Shown here: one piece after another, positions 38,026 to 47,566 of the stretch
Layout: every line of letters begins with the position of its first letter
Position numbering within the stretch: position 1 is the first letter of the stretch
Assembly: GCF_002557795.1 (NCBI RefSeq)
Contig: NZ_CP023777.1
Coordinates: 1 to 64,000, forward strand
DNA length: 64,000 nt
Direction: 5' to 3'
DNA from: Chitinophaga caeni
GTDB lineage: Bacteria; Bacteroidota; Bacteroidia; Chitinophagales; Chitinophagaceae
The notes under the pieces: model-generated
What the model saw: the letters and a program-made list of their open reading frames with translations, nothing else
Told to the model about the DNA's origin: nothing
Database searches by the model: none
Program-made: the position numbers and the translations under genes

Positions 38026-39315
38026 ATGACCTTTAGTATCTTATTGACGATTTTTTTGGTTTTGTTGAATGGTTTTTTCGTGGCCGCGGAATTTGCGATC
38101 GTTAAAGTTCGGGCTTCCCAGGTGGGTAGCGCCAAGAATGTTCCGGGCAAGATCGTAAATAATGCCAAGCAGATTGTTGATAACCTGGATGGCTATCTGG
38201 CGGCAACGCAGCTAGGTATTACTTTGGCCTCCCTCGGTCTAGGTTGGGTGGGTGAGTCGGTAACGACACAGATCATCCTCAATGTCATGGATTTCTTTCA
38301 CTTTTCAATGGATCCGGCTACAGCGCATAAGATTGCCGTTCCCGTTGCATTTCTATTCATCACGATCTTACATATCGTATTTGGCGAATTGGCGCCAAAG
38401 TCGTTCGCGATACGCAAACCGTTGCCTACTACATTAGTGGTGGCCGTTCCCCTCAGGATTTTCTACTTCGTGTTCAAACCCTTTATCTGGCTATTAAACG
38501 GTATGGCCAACTTGTTATTAAGGGTGATCGGCATCGAGCCGATGAGCGAGCACGAGATACATTCCGAAGATGAATTAAAGTTGATCATCTCCGAAAGCCA
38601 GGAAGGCGGTGCTATCGAAGCCAGTGAGCGCGAGCTGATTCAAAATGTTTTCGATTTTGACGACAGGAGAGTGAAGGATATCATGGTACACAGGAAGAAC
38701 GTTGTCGGCTTGAACATTGACCTGCCTTTTGATGCATTCGTGAACGAGGCGCTCAATGAAGGATATTCACGTTACCCCGTGTTCAAGGGCTCGATCGATG
38801 ATTTGGAAGGGATTATCAATACAAAAGATCTGTACGCCGGTGTTCATAATAAAACGATCAAATCCCCGATGGATATCATGCGTCCAACATTCTACGTTCC
38901 GGACAGTATGAAGATCAAAGATTTGTTACGCACCTTCCAGCAAAAACACCAACAATTAGCCGTAGTTACCAACGAGTTCGGTGATACGAGCGGCATTGTT
39001 ACCATGGAAGATATCCTTGAAGAATTGGTGGGAGAAATACAGGATGAGCACGATCATGAACCTCCCGTGGTACAACAAACAGAGCATAATGTATTCGTTG
39101 TGGATGCAGATGAAAACATCGAGGAACTGAATAAACATTTGCCGGCCTTATTACCCACCAGCAGTCATTACAACACTTTGGCAGGGCTGATAGCTTACCG
39201 TTTGGAAGAAATTCCGCATGAAGGGCAGCAATTGCAAGTCGGCAACTATAATATTACGGTGACGAAAATGTCTAAAAGTGCCGTGGAAACGGTACGCATG
39301 TCTTACAAGAAATAA
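38026..39315 (+). CDS. CNNM/CorC-type protein (DUF21, CBS pair, CorC_HlyC)
   Basis: Inner-membrane protein of 429 residues, often annotated as hemolysin family or magnesium/cobalt efflux. DUF21 membrane domain spans residues about 1-190 with FSILLTIFLVLLNGFFVAAE, LGITLASLGLGWVGE and HIVFGELAPKSFAIRKPLPT. Two CBS motifs follow (VKDIMVHRKNVVGLNIDLPF; MDIMRPTFYVPDSMK). The C-terminal CorC_HlyC domain has FGDTSGIVTMEDILEELVGE and YNTLAGLIAYRLEEIPHEGQ. Family members are linked to Mg2+ export or homeostasis; nucleotide sensing by CBS is likely. Convergent with the GT20 fusion gene, sharing a terminator zone. Confidence 0.92.
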   Translation: MTFSILLTIFLVLLNGFFVAAEFAIVKVRASQVGSAKNVPGKIVNNAKQIVDNLDGYLAATQLGITLASLGLGWVGESVTTQIILNVMDFFHFSMDPATAHKIAVPVAFLFITILHIVFGELAPKSFAIRKPLPTTLVVAVPLRIFYFVFKPFIWLLNGMANLLLRVIGIEPMSEHEIHSEDELKLIISESQEGGAIEASERELIQNVFDFDDRRVKDIMVHRKNVVGLNIDLPFDAFVNEALNEGYSRYPVFKGSIDDLEGIINTKDLYAGVHNKTIKSPMDIMRPTFYVPDSMKIKDLLRTFQQKHQQLAVVTNEFGDTSGIVTMEDILEELVGEIQDEHDHEPPVVQQTEHNVFVVDADENIEELNKHLPALLPTSSHYNTLAGLIAYRLEEIPHEGQQLQVGNYNITVTKMSKSAVETVRMSYKK

Positions 39316-39349
39316 AAAACCCGACCAACTGTAAGAACAGTTAGCCGGG
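39314..39349 (-). terminator. Terminator between convergent genes
   Basis: Arms 39320-39332 and 39337-39349 pair at 11 of 13 positions around a four-base loop, followed on the minus strand by six T (39319-39314). It ends the HAD-GT20 fusion transcript and may also act on the plus-strand gene ending at 39315. Confidence 0.85.
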
Positions 39350-39371
39350 CATTATGTACAGCTATTACCTC

Positions 39372-41654
39372 CTAATGAACTTGTTCACCGACAGCTTCCG
39401 CTACTTCGTTTAATGAAATCCCGGATTTATCCATTTCTTCCATAAACTCTTTAGCCCAGTAATCGATCGTGTAATGGCTCACCGATTCGTACAAACGTTT
39501 CATACGGATCTGGCGTTCCTGCGGATCCATAACGAGCGCTTTCAACAAGCTTTCCTTCATGGACTTCCGATCGTAAGGATTGGTGAACACGGCATGCGGC
39601 ATCTCGACTGCGGCGCCGGCAAATTCCGACAGCACCAGGACACCATCTGCATTTTTATTAACACCCTGGGCGGCCACATATTCTTTCGCCACCAGGTTCA
39701 AGCCATCTCTCAGCGGGGTGATCCAAGCCACATCGGACATCGCGTAATACGCCACGATATCTTCGAAAGGCATCGCCCTGAAGAAGAAATGTATCGGTGT
39801 CCAATCCATACGGGAGTACTTCCCGTTGATCTTTCCAACCGCCTGTTCCAATTCTACCTGGATGCGTTCATAGATCTTCATCCCGCTTGAAGGCGGGGTG
39901 CAGATATTTATCAGCTCCACTTTTCCGCGGAATTCAGGGTATTCATCCAAAAATTGTCCGAAAGCCTTAATTTTTTCGAGCGGTCCTTTCACATAATCCA
40001 ACCTTTCTACGCTCAGGATAATTTTCTTACCCTCGGTTTGAGATCTTAACCGCTTGATAAGATCACGGGTATCATCTTTTTCCACCACTTCCTTGATATA
40101 CTTGGCATGAATCCCTACAGGATTGGCTCCTAACCTTACAATACGCCGCCCCGTATCAATTTCCGTGGTCATTTTATTGATACCCATAGCGCAGCTATAG
40201 GTCAGGTAGCGGGGAGCGCAATTTACCTGTTCGCGGATGGCAACATTCATCATGCTGCGCACCACGTCTACGAAGTTTTCAACATACCTTGGGATATGGA
40301 AAGAGATATAATCGCATTGCAATAAGCTGCTGATGATCTCCGTGCGCCAAGGAATCACGTTAAAAGTGTTGGCAGCAGGGAAAGCGGTATGATGGAAAAA
40401 ACCGATTTTGAGATCGGGTCTTAATTGCCTTAAATAGCCGGGCACCATCCACAAATTGTAATCATGCACCCAAACGGTAGCGTTCGGCTCCGCTTCTTCG
40501 GCAGCTTTTTCAGCGAATAATTTATTTATTTTAAGATAATGTTCCCAATGTTGATGGTTGAACTGCACCTTATCTATAAAAGAAAAGATAGCTGGCCAGA
40601 AAGCTTCCTTGGAGAATAATTTATAGAAGACCTCCACATCGCGTTGATTCAATAGCACCGGACTTCCTACCAGGTTTGGATATTCCTCTTCATCAATTTT
40701 AAAGTTCGGCGCTTTCGCCTTTTTATCCTTCGTTTCTTGCCAGGCCACCCAAACACCGGAACGACCACCTTTAAAAAAGTTTGTTAAAGTAGGTAGTATG
40801 CCATTAGGACTTTTCGGGGGCACTTTCATCATTTGCCCGTTCACTTCTTTCATTTCGAAAGGGAAACGGTGATAGAGCATCATCAACTGGTCGGAGGGAG
40901 TTTCATCATCCAGGTGGTATTTATCTTTTTTATCTTTCTTAAGGAAAGGATCGAATTCTTTGAAATGCTGCATCGCTTCCAAGATACCGCCTGCGCCGGC
41001 ATCCTCAGCTTGGTAAACATGGTCGAAATCCGCCGTAGCCTCTGCTAAGGCAGGTTCGGGATTTCCAACAACCACGCCTTTAAAGCCGGCATTATATAAT
41101 GACAGGTCATTGAGCGTATCCCCGGCCACCAGCACCCTTTCCGCGGGTTCTTGCAGCAGGTTGATCAACTGTTGCAAGGTGCTGCCTTTATTCACATCTT
41201 GCGGCAATACATCGAGGTATCTACCCGCAGAAACGATGATATCACAATGTAACTTTTCTTCTATGAATGCAACTTTTTTCTGGATATCAGGATCATCGAA
41301 AAAGTAAGAGCAACGGCGTTGTTGCGGTACCGGCTGAACCACGAGATCATTCACTCCCTTCATCATTTCAGACACCACTCTCCTACCGGGCCATTTCAGC
41401 TCGATATTGTTTTGAATAGGCTGCACCGGTTCCAATGTAAAACCATTGAGAACGGTAGCACCCACATCGCAAATTATATAATCAGGTTTAGGGATTACCG
41501 GGTCACTTAACAGCGGTAAAACACTTTCTACACCACGACCCGTAACAAAAATCAATCTAAAATCCTTGTTCTTTCGAATCAGGCTATACAAGCGCTCTTT
41601 ACTTCTTTCGCTGCCGCCTAAAAAAGTTCCATCGAGGTCTGTAGCTAGTATCAT
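39372..41654 (-). CDS. ggpS: HAD phosphatase / GT20 fusion, likely glucosylglycerol-phosphate phosphatase-synthase
   Basis: Cytosolic bifunctional enzyme of 760 residues. Residues 1-240 are a HAD-IIB phosphatase: DLDGTFLGG nucleophile motif, FVTGRGVESVLPLL, VLVAGDTLNDLSLY. From about residue 280 a GT20 glycosyltransferase follows. The linker-start SPNGILPTLTNFFKGGRSGV, VWVHDYNLWMVPGYLRQLRP, FFHHTAFPAANTFNVIPWR, DYISFHIPRYVENFV and DVAWITPLRDGLNLVAKEYV closely follow cyanobacterial glucosylglycerol-phosphate synthase as I recall it, more than OtsA. Fused GgpPS proteins with an N-terminal HAD domain are known in other bacteria. The reaction would be ADP-glucose plus glycerol 3-phosphate to glucosylglycerol. 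gpsA lies immediately upstream, supplying that acceptor. A trehalose-6-phosphate synthase is the alternative. Confidence 0.85.
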   Translation of the reverse strand: MILATDLDGTFLGGSERSKERLYSLIRKNKDFRLIFVTGRGVESVLPLLSDPVIPKPDYIICDVGATVLNGFTLEPVQPIQNNIELKWPGRRVVSEMMKGVNDLVVQPVPQQRRCSYFFDDPDIQKKVAFIEEKLHCDIIVSAGRYLDVLPQDVNKGSTLQQLINLLQEPAERVLVAGDTLNDLSLYNAGFKGVVVGNPEPALAEATADFDHVYQAEDAGAGGILEAMQHFKEFDPFLKKDKKDKYHLDDETPSDQLMMLYHRFPFEMKEVNGQMMKVPPKSPNGILPTLTNFFKGGRSGVWVAWQETKDKKAKAPNFKIDEEEYPNLVGSPVLLNQRDVEVFYKLFSKEAFWPAIFSFIDKVQFNHQHWEHYLKINKLFAEKAAEEAEPNATVWVHDYNLWMVPGYLRQLRPDLKIGFFHHTAFPAANTFNVIPWRTEIISSLLQCDYISFHIPRYVENFVDVVRSMMNVAIREQVNCAPRYLTYSCAMGINKMTTEIDTGRRIVRLGANPVGIHAKYIKEVVEKDDTRDLIKRLRSQTEGKKIILSVERLDYVKGPLEKIKAFGQFLDEYPEFRGKVELINICTPPSSGMKIYERIQVELEQAVGKINGKYSRMDWTPIHFFFRAMPFEDIVAYYAMSDVAWITPLRDGLNLVAKEYVAAQGVNKNADGVLVLSEFAGAAVEMPHAVFTNPYDRKSMKESLLKALVMDPQERQIRMKRLYESVSHYTIDYWAKEFMEEMDKSGISLNEVAEAVGEQVH

Positions 41655-41730
41655 AATTTTAATTTAAAGGTTAACGAAACCGCGAAAGTTCCGCATAAAA
41701 GAATGTTAGTAGTATTACCAACATTTATAT

Positions 41731-42729
41731 TTATAGGAGCGAATGCTCCAATAGCTGAAATTCTAAATAAGGGGATGCGTGATTGTAGAGTACGCGGTAC
41801 ATCGCGGCAACGATGGGCATATGCACATCGAGCTTTGTCGCGATCTGGTATATTCCCTTCACGGCGTAATACCCTTCGGCTACCATGTTCATATGAGCCT
41901 GGGCCTCGGGGACGGGGTAACCACGGCCGATCATTTTACCGAACGTCCTGTTACGGCTAAATTCGGAATATGCGGTTACAAATAAATCGCCAAAATAGGC
42001 AGATTGCGTAAGATCACGGGGTATATCATCAACGGCTTGCAGGAATTGCTTTACTTCACGCAGCGCGTTACTGACGAGAACGGCGATAAAGTTATCCCCG
42101 TAATTCATTCCCGTAGCGACGCCCACGGCGATTCCTACCACGTTTTTCAATATGGCTGCGTATTCGACCCCAATCGGATCATAATTCGCAATGGCCTTGA
42201 TATGGTGTGACTGTACCCAACCGGTTAGTTGTTGTACAATTTCTCGATCCTTTCCGGCGATCGTCATGTATGTTTTCCGATCGAGCGCGATTTCTTCCGC
42301 GTGGCAAGGACCACCGATCACGAACACATCTGATGTTGGAATATTAAAGAACTGCTGCAAGAAAGTTGACGGCACGAGATTCTCGGCACCTACAACCCCC
42401 TTGATAGATACAATAACTTTTTTCCCCTCGAAATTAAATTCCTTCCAGTCGGCAATGGTAGCTGCTAAATAGGCCGAAGGCACAGCAAATAATATGTAAT
42501 CTGAAGCGTCAATAGCCTCTTGTGCATGGTGGGTAGGATAAATATTATCGCGATTGAGCTCCAGGAAACTAAGATAGTTGCGATTCCGCTTGTGCTGTTT
42601 AAAGTATGAAACGTTCTCCTCCGATCGGAGTAACCAGGTGATTTGGAGCCCACCCTCTGCAAATATTTTCACTAATGCCGTTGCCCAACTACCACCGCCT
42701 ACAATCGTAAGCCGTGTCGAATTGGTCAA
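41731..42729 (-). CDS. gpsA: NAD(P)H-dependent glycerol-3-phosphate dehydrogenase
   Basis: Reduces dihydroxyacetone phosphate to glycerol 3-phosphate. Rossmann motif VGGGSWATALVKIFAEGG at the N-terminus; FAVPSAYLAATI; VSIKGVVGAENLVPSTFLQQ; FVIGGPCHAEEIALDRKTYM; catalytic-lysine region YAAILKNVVGIAVGVATGMN; and the C-terminal MNMVAEGYYAVKGIYQIATK region. I prefer a TTG start at 42729. The frame stays open upstream to a TTG at 42843, but a TATCTTTG promoter box inside that extension would place the transcript start near 42760. The GT20 fusion gene follows 76 bp downstream, so G3P may feed glucosylglycerol as well as lipids. Confidence 0.9.
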   Translation of the reverse strand: MTNSTRLTIVGGGSWATALVKIFAEGGLQITWLLRSEENVSYFKQHKRNRNYLSFLELNRDNIYPTHHAQEAIDASDYILFAVPSAYLAATIADWKEFNFEGKKVIVSIKGVVGAENLVPSTFLQQFFNIPTSDVFVIGGPCHAEEIALDRKTYMTIAGKDREIVQQLTGWVQSHHIKAIANYDPIGVEYAAILKNVVGIAVGVATGMNYGDNFIAVLVSNALREVKQFLQAVDDIPRDLTQSAYFGDLFVTAYSEFSRNRTFGKMIGRGYPVPEAQAHMNMVAEGYYAVKGIYQIATKLDVHMPIVAAMYRVLYNHASPYLEFQLLEHSLL

Positions 42730-42766
42730 TGTTGTCCGTTTTAATGAATTAATATATTGAGCGATG

Positions 42767-42774
42767 CAAAGATA
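42767..42774 (-). promoter_or_regulatory. Bacteroidetes -7 box (TATCTTTG) for gpsA operon
   Basis: Exact minus-strand TAnnTTTG. The predicted start near 42760 leaves about 30 nt before the TTG at 42729. It lies inside the longest open frame of gpsA, which argues for the shorter protein. Confidence 0.55.
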
Positions 42775-42996
42775 CGAATAAATACCGGGGTAACGAACGG
42801 ATTCGGGTGACAACTTGTCCCAAATCGCGCCAATTAGACGCAATTAATTATAATATAAAAACAAATTATTATTTATTATCTAATATAAACAAACTAATAA
42901 TATTGATATATAAATATTTGTCCTATTTCTCGCGGGTAAAATTAACATCATCCAACTTCATTGAATTTGTAGCTAGCTGATGGCTTGCGCAGCCAC

Positions 42997-43896
42997 TCAA
43001 TTGCCTTTAACATTGATGACCCTTGAATGCACTCTACCGTAACCATTCAGCACCATTTTACCCGGGTATAGCTCCACGGTAGCATAGGCGTTCTGACCAG
43101 CCGTTTCCACCATACCTTCTATAACAATGCATGGTATCCCGGCGATGAGACAGTAGGCCCCTTCGTGGTGGTGACCGGCAATCAAAGCCTTTACACAACT
43201 GAACTTTGAGACCGTCGCCACGATTTCTTTTTTATTCAAAGCCGTTAACCCATCTGCGCAACCCATCGGGTGATGGGAGAAAATAAGCACGTACTCCCCC
43301 TTCTCCTGCGAGGCTTCCAATTCTTCTTTCAACCATTGCACCTGTTTACTACTGATACCGCCGTTGTAAGCGGCCGCATTATGCCCTCCTTCCTTCTTAA
43401 TTTTTTCGAACATACTTTTAAGTTCGGGTTCTTTCCAAGTACCTTCCACGTTAGAATAACTGGCAACCTCGTTGGTATTCAGTAGAACAAATTTCCAGTT
43501 CCCCCTTTTAAATGAATAATATTCACCTGGCATTTTAAGTTTTTCATACAATAAGCGGTTATCCTTCAAACCGCTATAATCGTGGTTTCCCGGGGTATTA
43601 TACAGCGGTTGCTCCAGTTTATCCAGGATATGTAGCACCGTATCTAGATCTTTTTGATCCCGATCGATCACATCTCCCATATTAATTGTAAACTCTACAT
43701 CTTTTGAATTAATGTCCCCCACGCAGCTTTCCAGCTTAGAGAGTGAGTTCCTGTAAAAGCGGCTTCCTTTCGTATCACTATCAGCATACTGTATATCACT
43801 TAATAAACCGAAACGGATCAATGGTTTTCCTTGCTGCGCGGTGCAATCCAAAAGCAAAACCATTCCCAACAAGCTACAAATAAGAAATTTTTTCAT
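42997..43896 (-). CDS. Exported metallophosphoesterase (ADP-ribose/CDP-alcohol pyrophosphatase-like)
   Basis: Calcineurin-like phosphoesterase of 299 residues with a signal peptide and a Cys near residue 18 that may be lipidated, although LLDC is a poor lipobox. Metal motifs: FGLLSDIQYADSDTKGSRFY, INMGDVIDRD, NTPGNHDYSG, LIFSHHPMG and ALIAGHHHEGAY. SDIQYAD with RFYRNSL resembles the Mn-dependent ADP-ribose/CDP-alcohol diphosphatase group. It is separated from the JetC gene by a terminator and faces the same way, so it is probably not part of that operon. Confidence 0.87.
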   Translation of the reverse strand: MKKFLICSLLGMVLLLDCTAQQGKPLIRFGLLSDIQYADSDTKGSRFYRNSLSKLESCVGDINSKDVEFTINMGDVIDRDQKDLDTVLHILDKLEQPLYNTPGNHDYSGLKDNRLLYEKLKMPGEYYSFKRGNWKFVLLNTNEVASYSNVEGTWKEPELKSMFEKIKKEGGHNAAAYNGGISSKQVQWLKEELEASQEKGEYVLIFSHHPMGCADGLTALNKKEIVATVSKFSCVKALIAGHHHEGAYCLIAGIPCIVIEGMVETAGQNAYATVELYPGKMVLNGYGRVHSRVINVKGN

Positions 43897-44069
43897 GAGA
43901 TGTTCCCCGGGGTATTCCCTGTTTTTAAGTTATTCTCTATATAAATCTTCCTTTCCAATAACTGTGCAAGATTCCCATGTTGTTTTCATCGAATTAATAA
44001 TGAAAGCCCGGAATAATAGTAATATAAACATAATTGTAACGCTTTACAACACTATACCTATCCCGGTTC

Positions 44070-44108
44070 CAAAAAATGGTAGGCAACCTTAAAATAGTTG
44101 CCTGCCAT
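44070..44108 (-). terminator. Terminator of the jetABC operon
   Basis: Arms 44076-44087 and 44097-44108 pair over 12 bases with one G-T wobble, followed on the minus strand by a run of T to 44070. It lies 28 bp past the jetC stop, closing the operon before any jetD-like gene. Confidence 0.85.
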
Positions 44109-44135
44109 TACCCGATATTCTTATTATTACCCAAG

Positions 44136-47100
44136 TTACATTACTACTTCCCCGTTACCCGCCAACACATTCTCCTGTAGCTCCTTGATCGTCATATTAT
44201 ATAATACGCTGTGCCTATTATTAACCCTTTGAACGAGGTGTACATGGGCGATGAAGTTTTGTACGACCTGGATTTTATCGCTCGGCGTTACAACGAGTAA
44301 TTGTAAATGCAATTGTTTACATAATTCCATGAGGTAGGTCGCCTTCTCCTCATCCTGGTTGCTAAAACTTTCATCTACAGCGATAAACCTCAGGCTGCGC
44401 GCGTTCTTACCTTCCCTGGTAATGCCAAACTGGTAAGCAATAGCGCTACATAAGATCGTATAAGTCAACTGTGCTTTTTCTCCCCCGGAGAGCTGCCCCA
44501 TTTGGCGGTAGGTCTTCTTCACTTCGCCGGTGTCGCGGTAACGTTCGTCAGCCCAAAATTCGAACCAATTTCGAACATCCATCACGCGGCTACGGTAAGC
44601 TTCGTTTTCATCGAGCAAAGAAATGAGCGGCGCCACTTTCTCTTGGAAATGCATCGCTTTATTTTCAAAAGACTCCTGTTGCCAATTGGTGGTTTGGGGT
44701 AAAGCATCGAGCAACCTGTTTTTAAATTCCTTGATCTCCGTACCGGAGGGAACCGGGCGTTTGCCAAGTTCGATATACGTTTCCGGGTGCCTGTTAAAGT
44801 TGATACCTTTTAATGATTCGTTCAACTTCTTGATATTATTATTGATATCGCGTTCCCATTTCTCGATTTCTTCGTTTAAACCACCAATTTTATAGGTGAT
44901 GGTAATATTAATATAGTTTTCAAAATCCTTTTTATACCGGGGTAAGTTTTCTGTTACCAGGCGATCCAACCATTCTAAATATTCACCCGCATGCTGCGCA
45001 TCATCGGAGAGAGGCTGCACATCCGCTAGCCAGCCCGGGAATTGCTGCAACAACTCGGGCGAAGGATTTTTTAGTTTGCCGATAGCCCTGTCCAACAACA
45101 CTTTTTCCTTGTACTCATCTTCCGCGCTGCGCTTCAAGGACTGTTCCTTGTCCTGTTTTAACTGCTGGTAGACCCGGTCGATATTCTGCAAATTCAATTC
45201 ACCTAAATCCGCACCATGCTGCTGTTGGAACTGCAACAAAGCATCTTTATCCCCATCAGTAACATGTTGCAACAATGCGGACAACATTTCCTGTTGTGAC
45301 AGCATCGCTTGGATTTCCTGCTGAACGAGCGCTTCATCACGGATCAGTTGCGTATGCTTTTCGTTGGTGGCATCTTTTTGCGACTTCAATTCTTGCAATT
45401 GCAATTTCAACGCATCCAGTTCCTTATTTTCTTTCCGTAAAGACGCTACCTGCTCATGTAACTTATGGATTTGCTTTTGAATTTTGGCAACATCCAATGC
45501 ATCGTAACCCGGCAGCTCCTGCAAACGGCTCAAGGCATAAAATTGCTTTTGTAAACGTTGGGAACGGTGTTTACAAGTTTGCAACATATCATTAGCGCTT
45601 TGCAGGTCATCCCCTAACTTGTTCCTTTTCAGTATAAGCGCTTCTTTCTTTTTCTCGTTATTCCATCCCATCACGTAGCGGGAAGGATCATTTTTTTCTT
45701 GGCGATCGTCTTTTTCATGCCGATCATAATTCTTTATCAAGCCATTGATCGTGATCGCTTTATCGTATTTTCCCAGGAGTTTTTCATTCTCAACACAAAC
45801 GTGATCAAACTGTTGGATGACCTGGTGTTTTACCCATTCAGCCAACTTATTACTAGGATGAAATTCCAGTTTATGATACACCGTATCTTCACCCGGAACC
45901 AGCATGATTACATCATCATGAATACGGTTAAAGACGAGGCGTGTACGGAGGTTATTATTGTTTACGTAATGCGTTACCTTTTTGTAATATTTATCCGGGA
46001 CCAGTAATCGCAAGGCAAATGAATGCAGCAACTTTTCCAATGCAGGCTGCCAGTCTAACTCTTCCGGCGCCACTTGCATCAGCTCTCCCGCGAAAAGAAT
46101 TTCGTTCGGATCAACTTTCAGCGATTGGCAAATCTCTTTCCTAAGATTTACCAAGTGGGGTGGAATATTATTCTTCGATTGATGCAATAATTCGATCTCC
46201 TTTTCCAACTCTTCCTTACCGGACAGGGCCTTTTCCTTCGTTCTTTTCGCATCGTATTCATCTTCATCGTTAAGGCGTTGTTCGTGTTCCAGTATTTTCG
46301 ATACCCTACCCGCATCTTTTATAATCCTGTTGAATGCAGCTTCACTATTAACCTCCTTCTCCTTTAAAGGCAATGCTTGGCACCAGTCATGAACAATTTG
46401 CAATTGTTGCATGGCAGCTTCCCTGGATTTCTCAAGGTCGATGATATCCTTTTCTAACTGCTGCACCACTTGCCCCGCCTTATTTTTCTCCACCAGGTTT
46501 TGTGCGGATCTTTCCTTTTCGAGCAATACATCTATCTCATCGCGGGTTCCGGCCAAGCGCTTGGAGATCAATTTCAACTCTTTGGCATTCGCTTCCAACC
46601 CTTCAGCCAACAGGGCATTCTTGGTATAGCTATTCCAGATTACCGCGGTATCCAGTTGCTGCTGAAGTTGTTTAGATTTATCGCGGTGGTGGCTGTAAGC
46701 ATGATAATGATCCTTGATCTTTTCAAGCATTTCTATTTGCACCGCCGTTTTATCGATATTTCTCTGGGCATCGAGCAAGGTGGTAAGATGACCTTTCAGC
46801 TCCTGGAATTGATCTTCCATATTACGCGGTTCCAACATGTGGGTACGGATAAATTCATCCAAGTTCCCCAGCACCTTGATACCCACGGTTTGGTTGAATA
46901 ATTGCAGCGCCTGCGCACTTTGCATTCCCATTACATCCACCATCCGGGCAGCGTATTTGCTGGCGGCATCAAACCATTCCACCAGTTTACGGTTGCCTTT
47001 ATTGTACCTTTGCTCTAGGCGCTTTTTCCAGGCATTATTGAAATCGAAAGGCGTAAAATCATCCCCGATGTGCAGTTCACGGTGCGAAATACCGAAGACC

Positions 47101-47543
47101 CGCTTCATATCTCCATTTGAAAAATAACGTACCTGGAACAAGGTTACATCCTGTTCGGCTTCATTTGCAAAGTTGGCTAACAGGATACTGTAAGTCTCCT
47201 CCTTCTTTTCCCTTAAATAAAGTGATTTCGTGGTACCGTTGGCTTCGTTATTGACCGTACCGTAACCACCCATTACGTAAGACTCTTCCGTACGATCCCC
47301 TTTTTTCTCGCTGCCGCTGCTTTGGTTATAAAAGCGGTAACGTTTCTCTGGCACCACCAGGGTTAGCAGGGCATCTATAAAAGTTGTTTTACCGCTACCA
47401 TTGCTACCTGTGAGCAAGCTCGTATCGCCGGCAGGGTTAATTGTATGTATTTGTTCATCAAAGGTTCCCCAGTTATAGACTTCCATGAACTGTAAGCGGA
47501 AACCATTCTTTTCACTATCGGTACTAAATACGTTCAGTTGCAT
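44136..47543 (-). CDS. jetC: Wadjet/Mks-type SMC-like ATPase JetC
   Basis: Condensin-like ATPase of about 1135 residues. N-terminal head: GTFDEQIHTINPAGDTSLLT, Walker A GSNGSGKTTFIDALL. Two long heptad-rich arms (residues about 270-480 and 640-930) flank a central hinge-like region with ALRLLVPDKYYKKVTHYV. C-terminal head: signature QLSGGEKAQLTYTI, Walker B LRFIAVDESFSNQDEEKATY. ATG 47543 has AAAAAAGGAATT before it. An in-frame TTG at 47570 overlaps the jetB stop and is an alternative. In Wadjet, JetABC is a loop-extruding complex that senses circular DNA. The usual partner JetD nuclease gene is missing downstream. Confidence 0.93.
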   Translation of the reverse strand: MQLNVFSTDSEKNGFRLQFMEVYNWGTFDEQIHTINPAGDTSLLTGSNGSGKTTFIDALLTLVVPEKRYRFYNQSSGSEKKGDRTEESYVMGGYGTVNNEANGTTKSLYLREKKEETYSILLANFANEAEQDVTLFQVRYFSNGDMKRVFGISHRELHIGDDFTPFDFNNAWKKRLEQRYNKGNRKLVEWFDAASKYAARMVDVMGMQSAQALQLFNQTVGIKVLGNLDEFIRTHMLEPRNMEDQFQELKGHLTTLLDAQRNIDKTAVQIEMLEKIKDHYHAYSHHRDKSKQLQQQLDTAVIWNSYTKNALLAEGLEANAKELKLISKRLAGTRDEIDVLLEKERSAQNLVEKNKAGQVVQQLEKDIIDLEKSREAAMQQLQIVHDWCQALPLKEKEVNSEAAFNRIIKDAGRVSKILEHEQRLNDEDEYDAKRTKEKALSGKEELEKEIELLHQSKNNIPPHLVNLRKEICQSLKVDPNEILFAGELMQVAPEELDWQPALEKLLHSFALRLLVPDKYYKKVTHYVNNNNLRTRLVFNRIHDDVIMLVPGEDTVYHKLEFHPSNKLAEWVKHQVIQQFDHVCVENEKLLGKYDKAITINGLIKNYDRHEKDDRQEKNDPSRYVMGWNNEKKKEALILKRNKLGDDLQSANDMLQTCKHRSQRLQKQFYALSRLQELPGYDALDVAKIQKQIHKLHEQVASLRKENKELDALKLQLQELKSQKDATNEKHTQLIRDEALVQQEIQAMLSQQEMLSALLQHVTDGDKDALLQFQQQHGADLGELNLQNIDRVYQQLKQDKEQSLKRSAEDEYKEKVLLDRAIGKLKNPSPELLQQFPGWLADVQPLSDDAQHAGEYLEWLDRLVTENLPRYKKDFENYINITITYKIGGLNEEIEKWERDINNNIKKLNESLKGINFNRHPETYIELGKRPVPSGTEIKEFKNRLLDALPQTTNWQQESFENKAMHFQEKVAPLISLLDENEAYRSRVMDVRNWFEFWADERYRDTGEVKKTYRQMGQLSGGEKAQLTYTILCSAIAYQFGITREGKNARSLRFIAVDESFSNQDEEKATYLMELCKQLHLQLLVVTPSDKIQVVQNFIAHVHLVQRVNNRHSVLYNMTIKELQENVLAGNGEVVM

Positions 47544-47566
47544 AATTCCTTTTTTGAATCCGGCTA

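Noticed and set aside
39372..41654. Plain trehalose-6-phosphate synthase (OtsA/OtsB) annotation
   Set aside because: Motifs follow glucosylglycerol-phosphate synthase more closely and gpsA is adjacent; kept as the alternative.
42997..43896. Metallophosphoesterase as a replacement for the missing JetD nuclease
   Set aside because: It has a signal peptide and is separated by a terminator, so it should be exported and not part of the complex.
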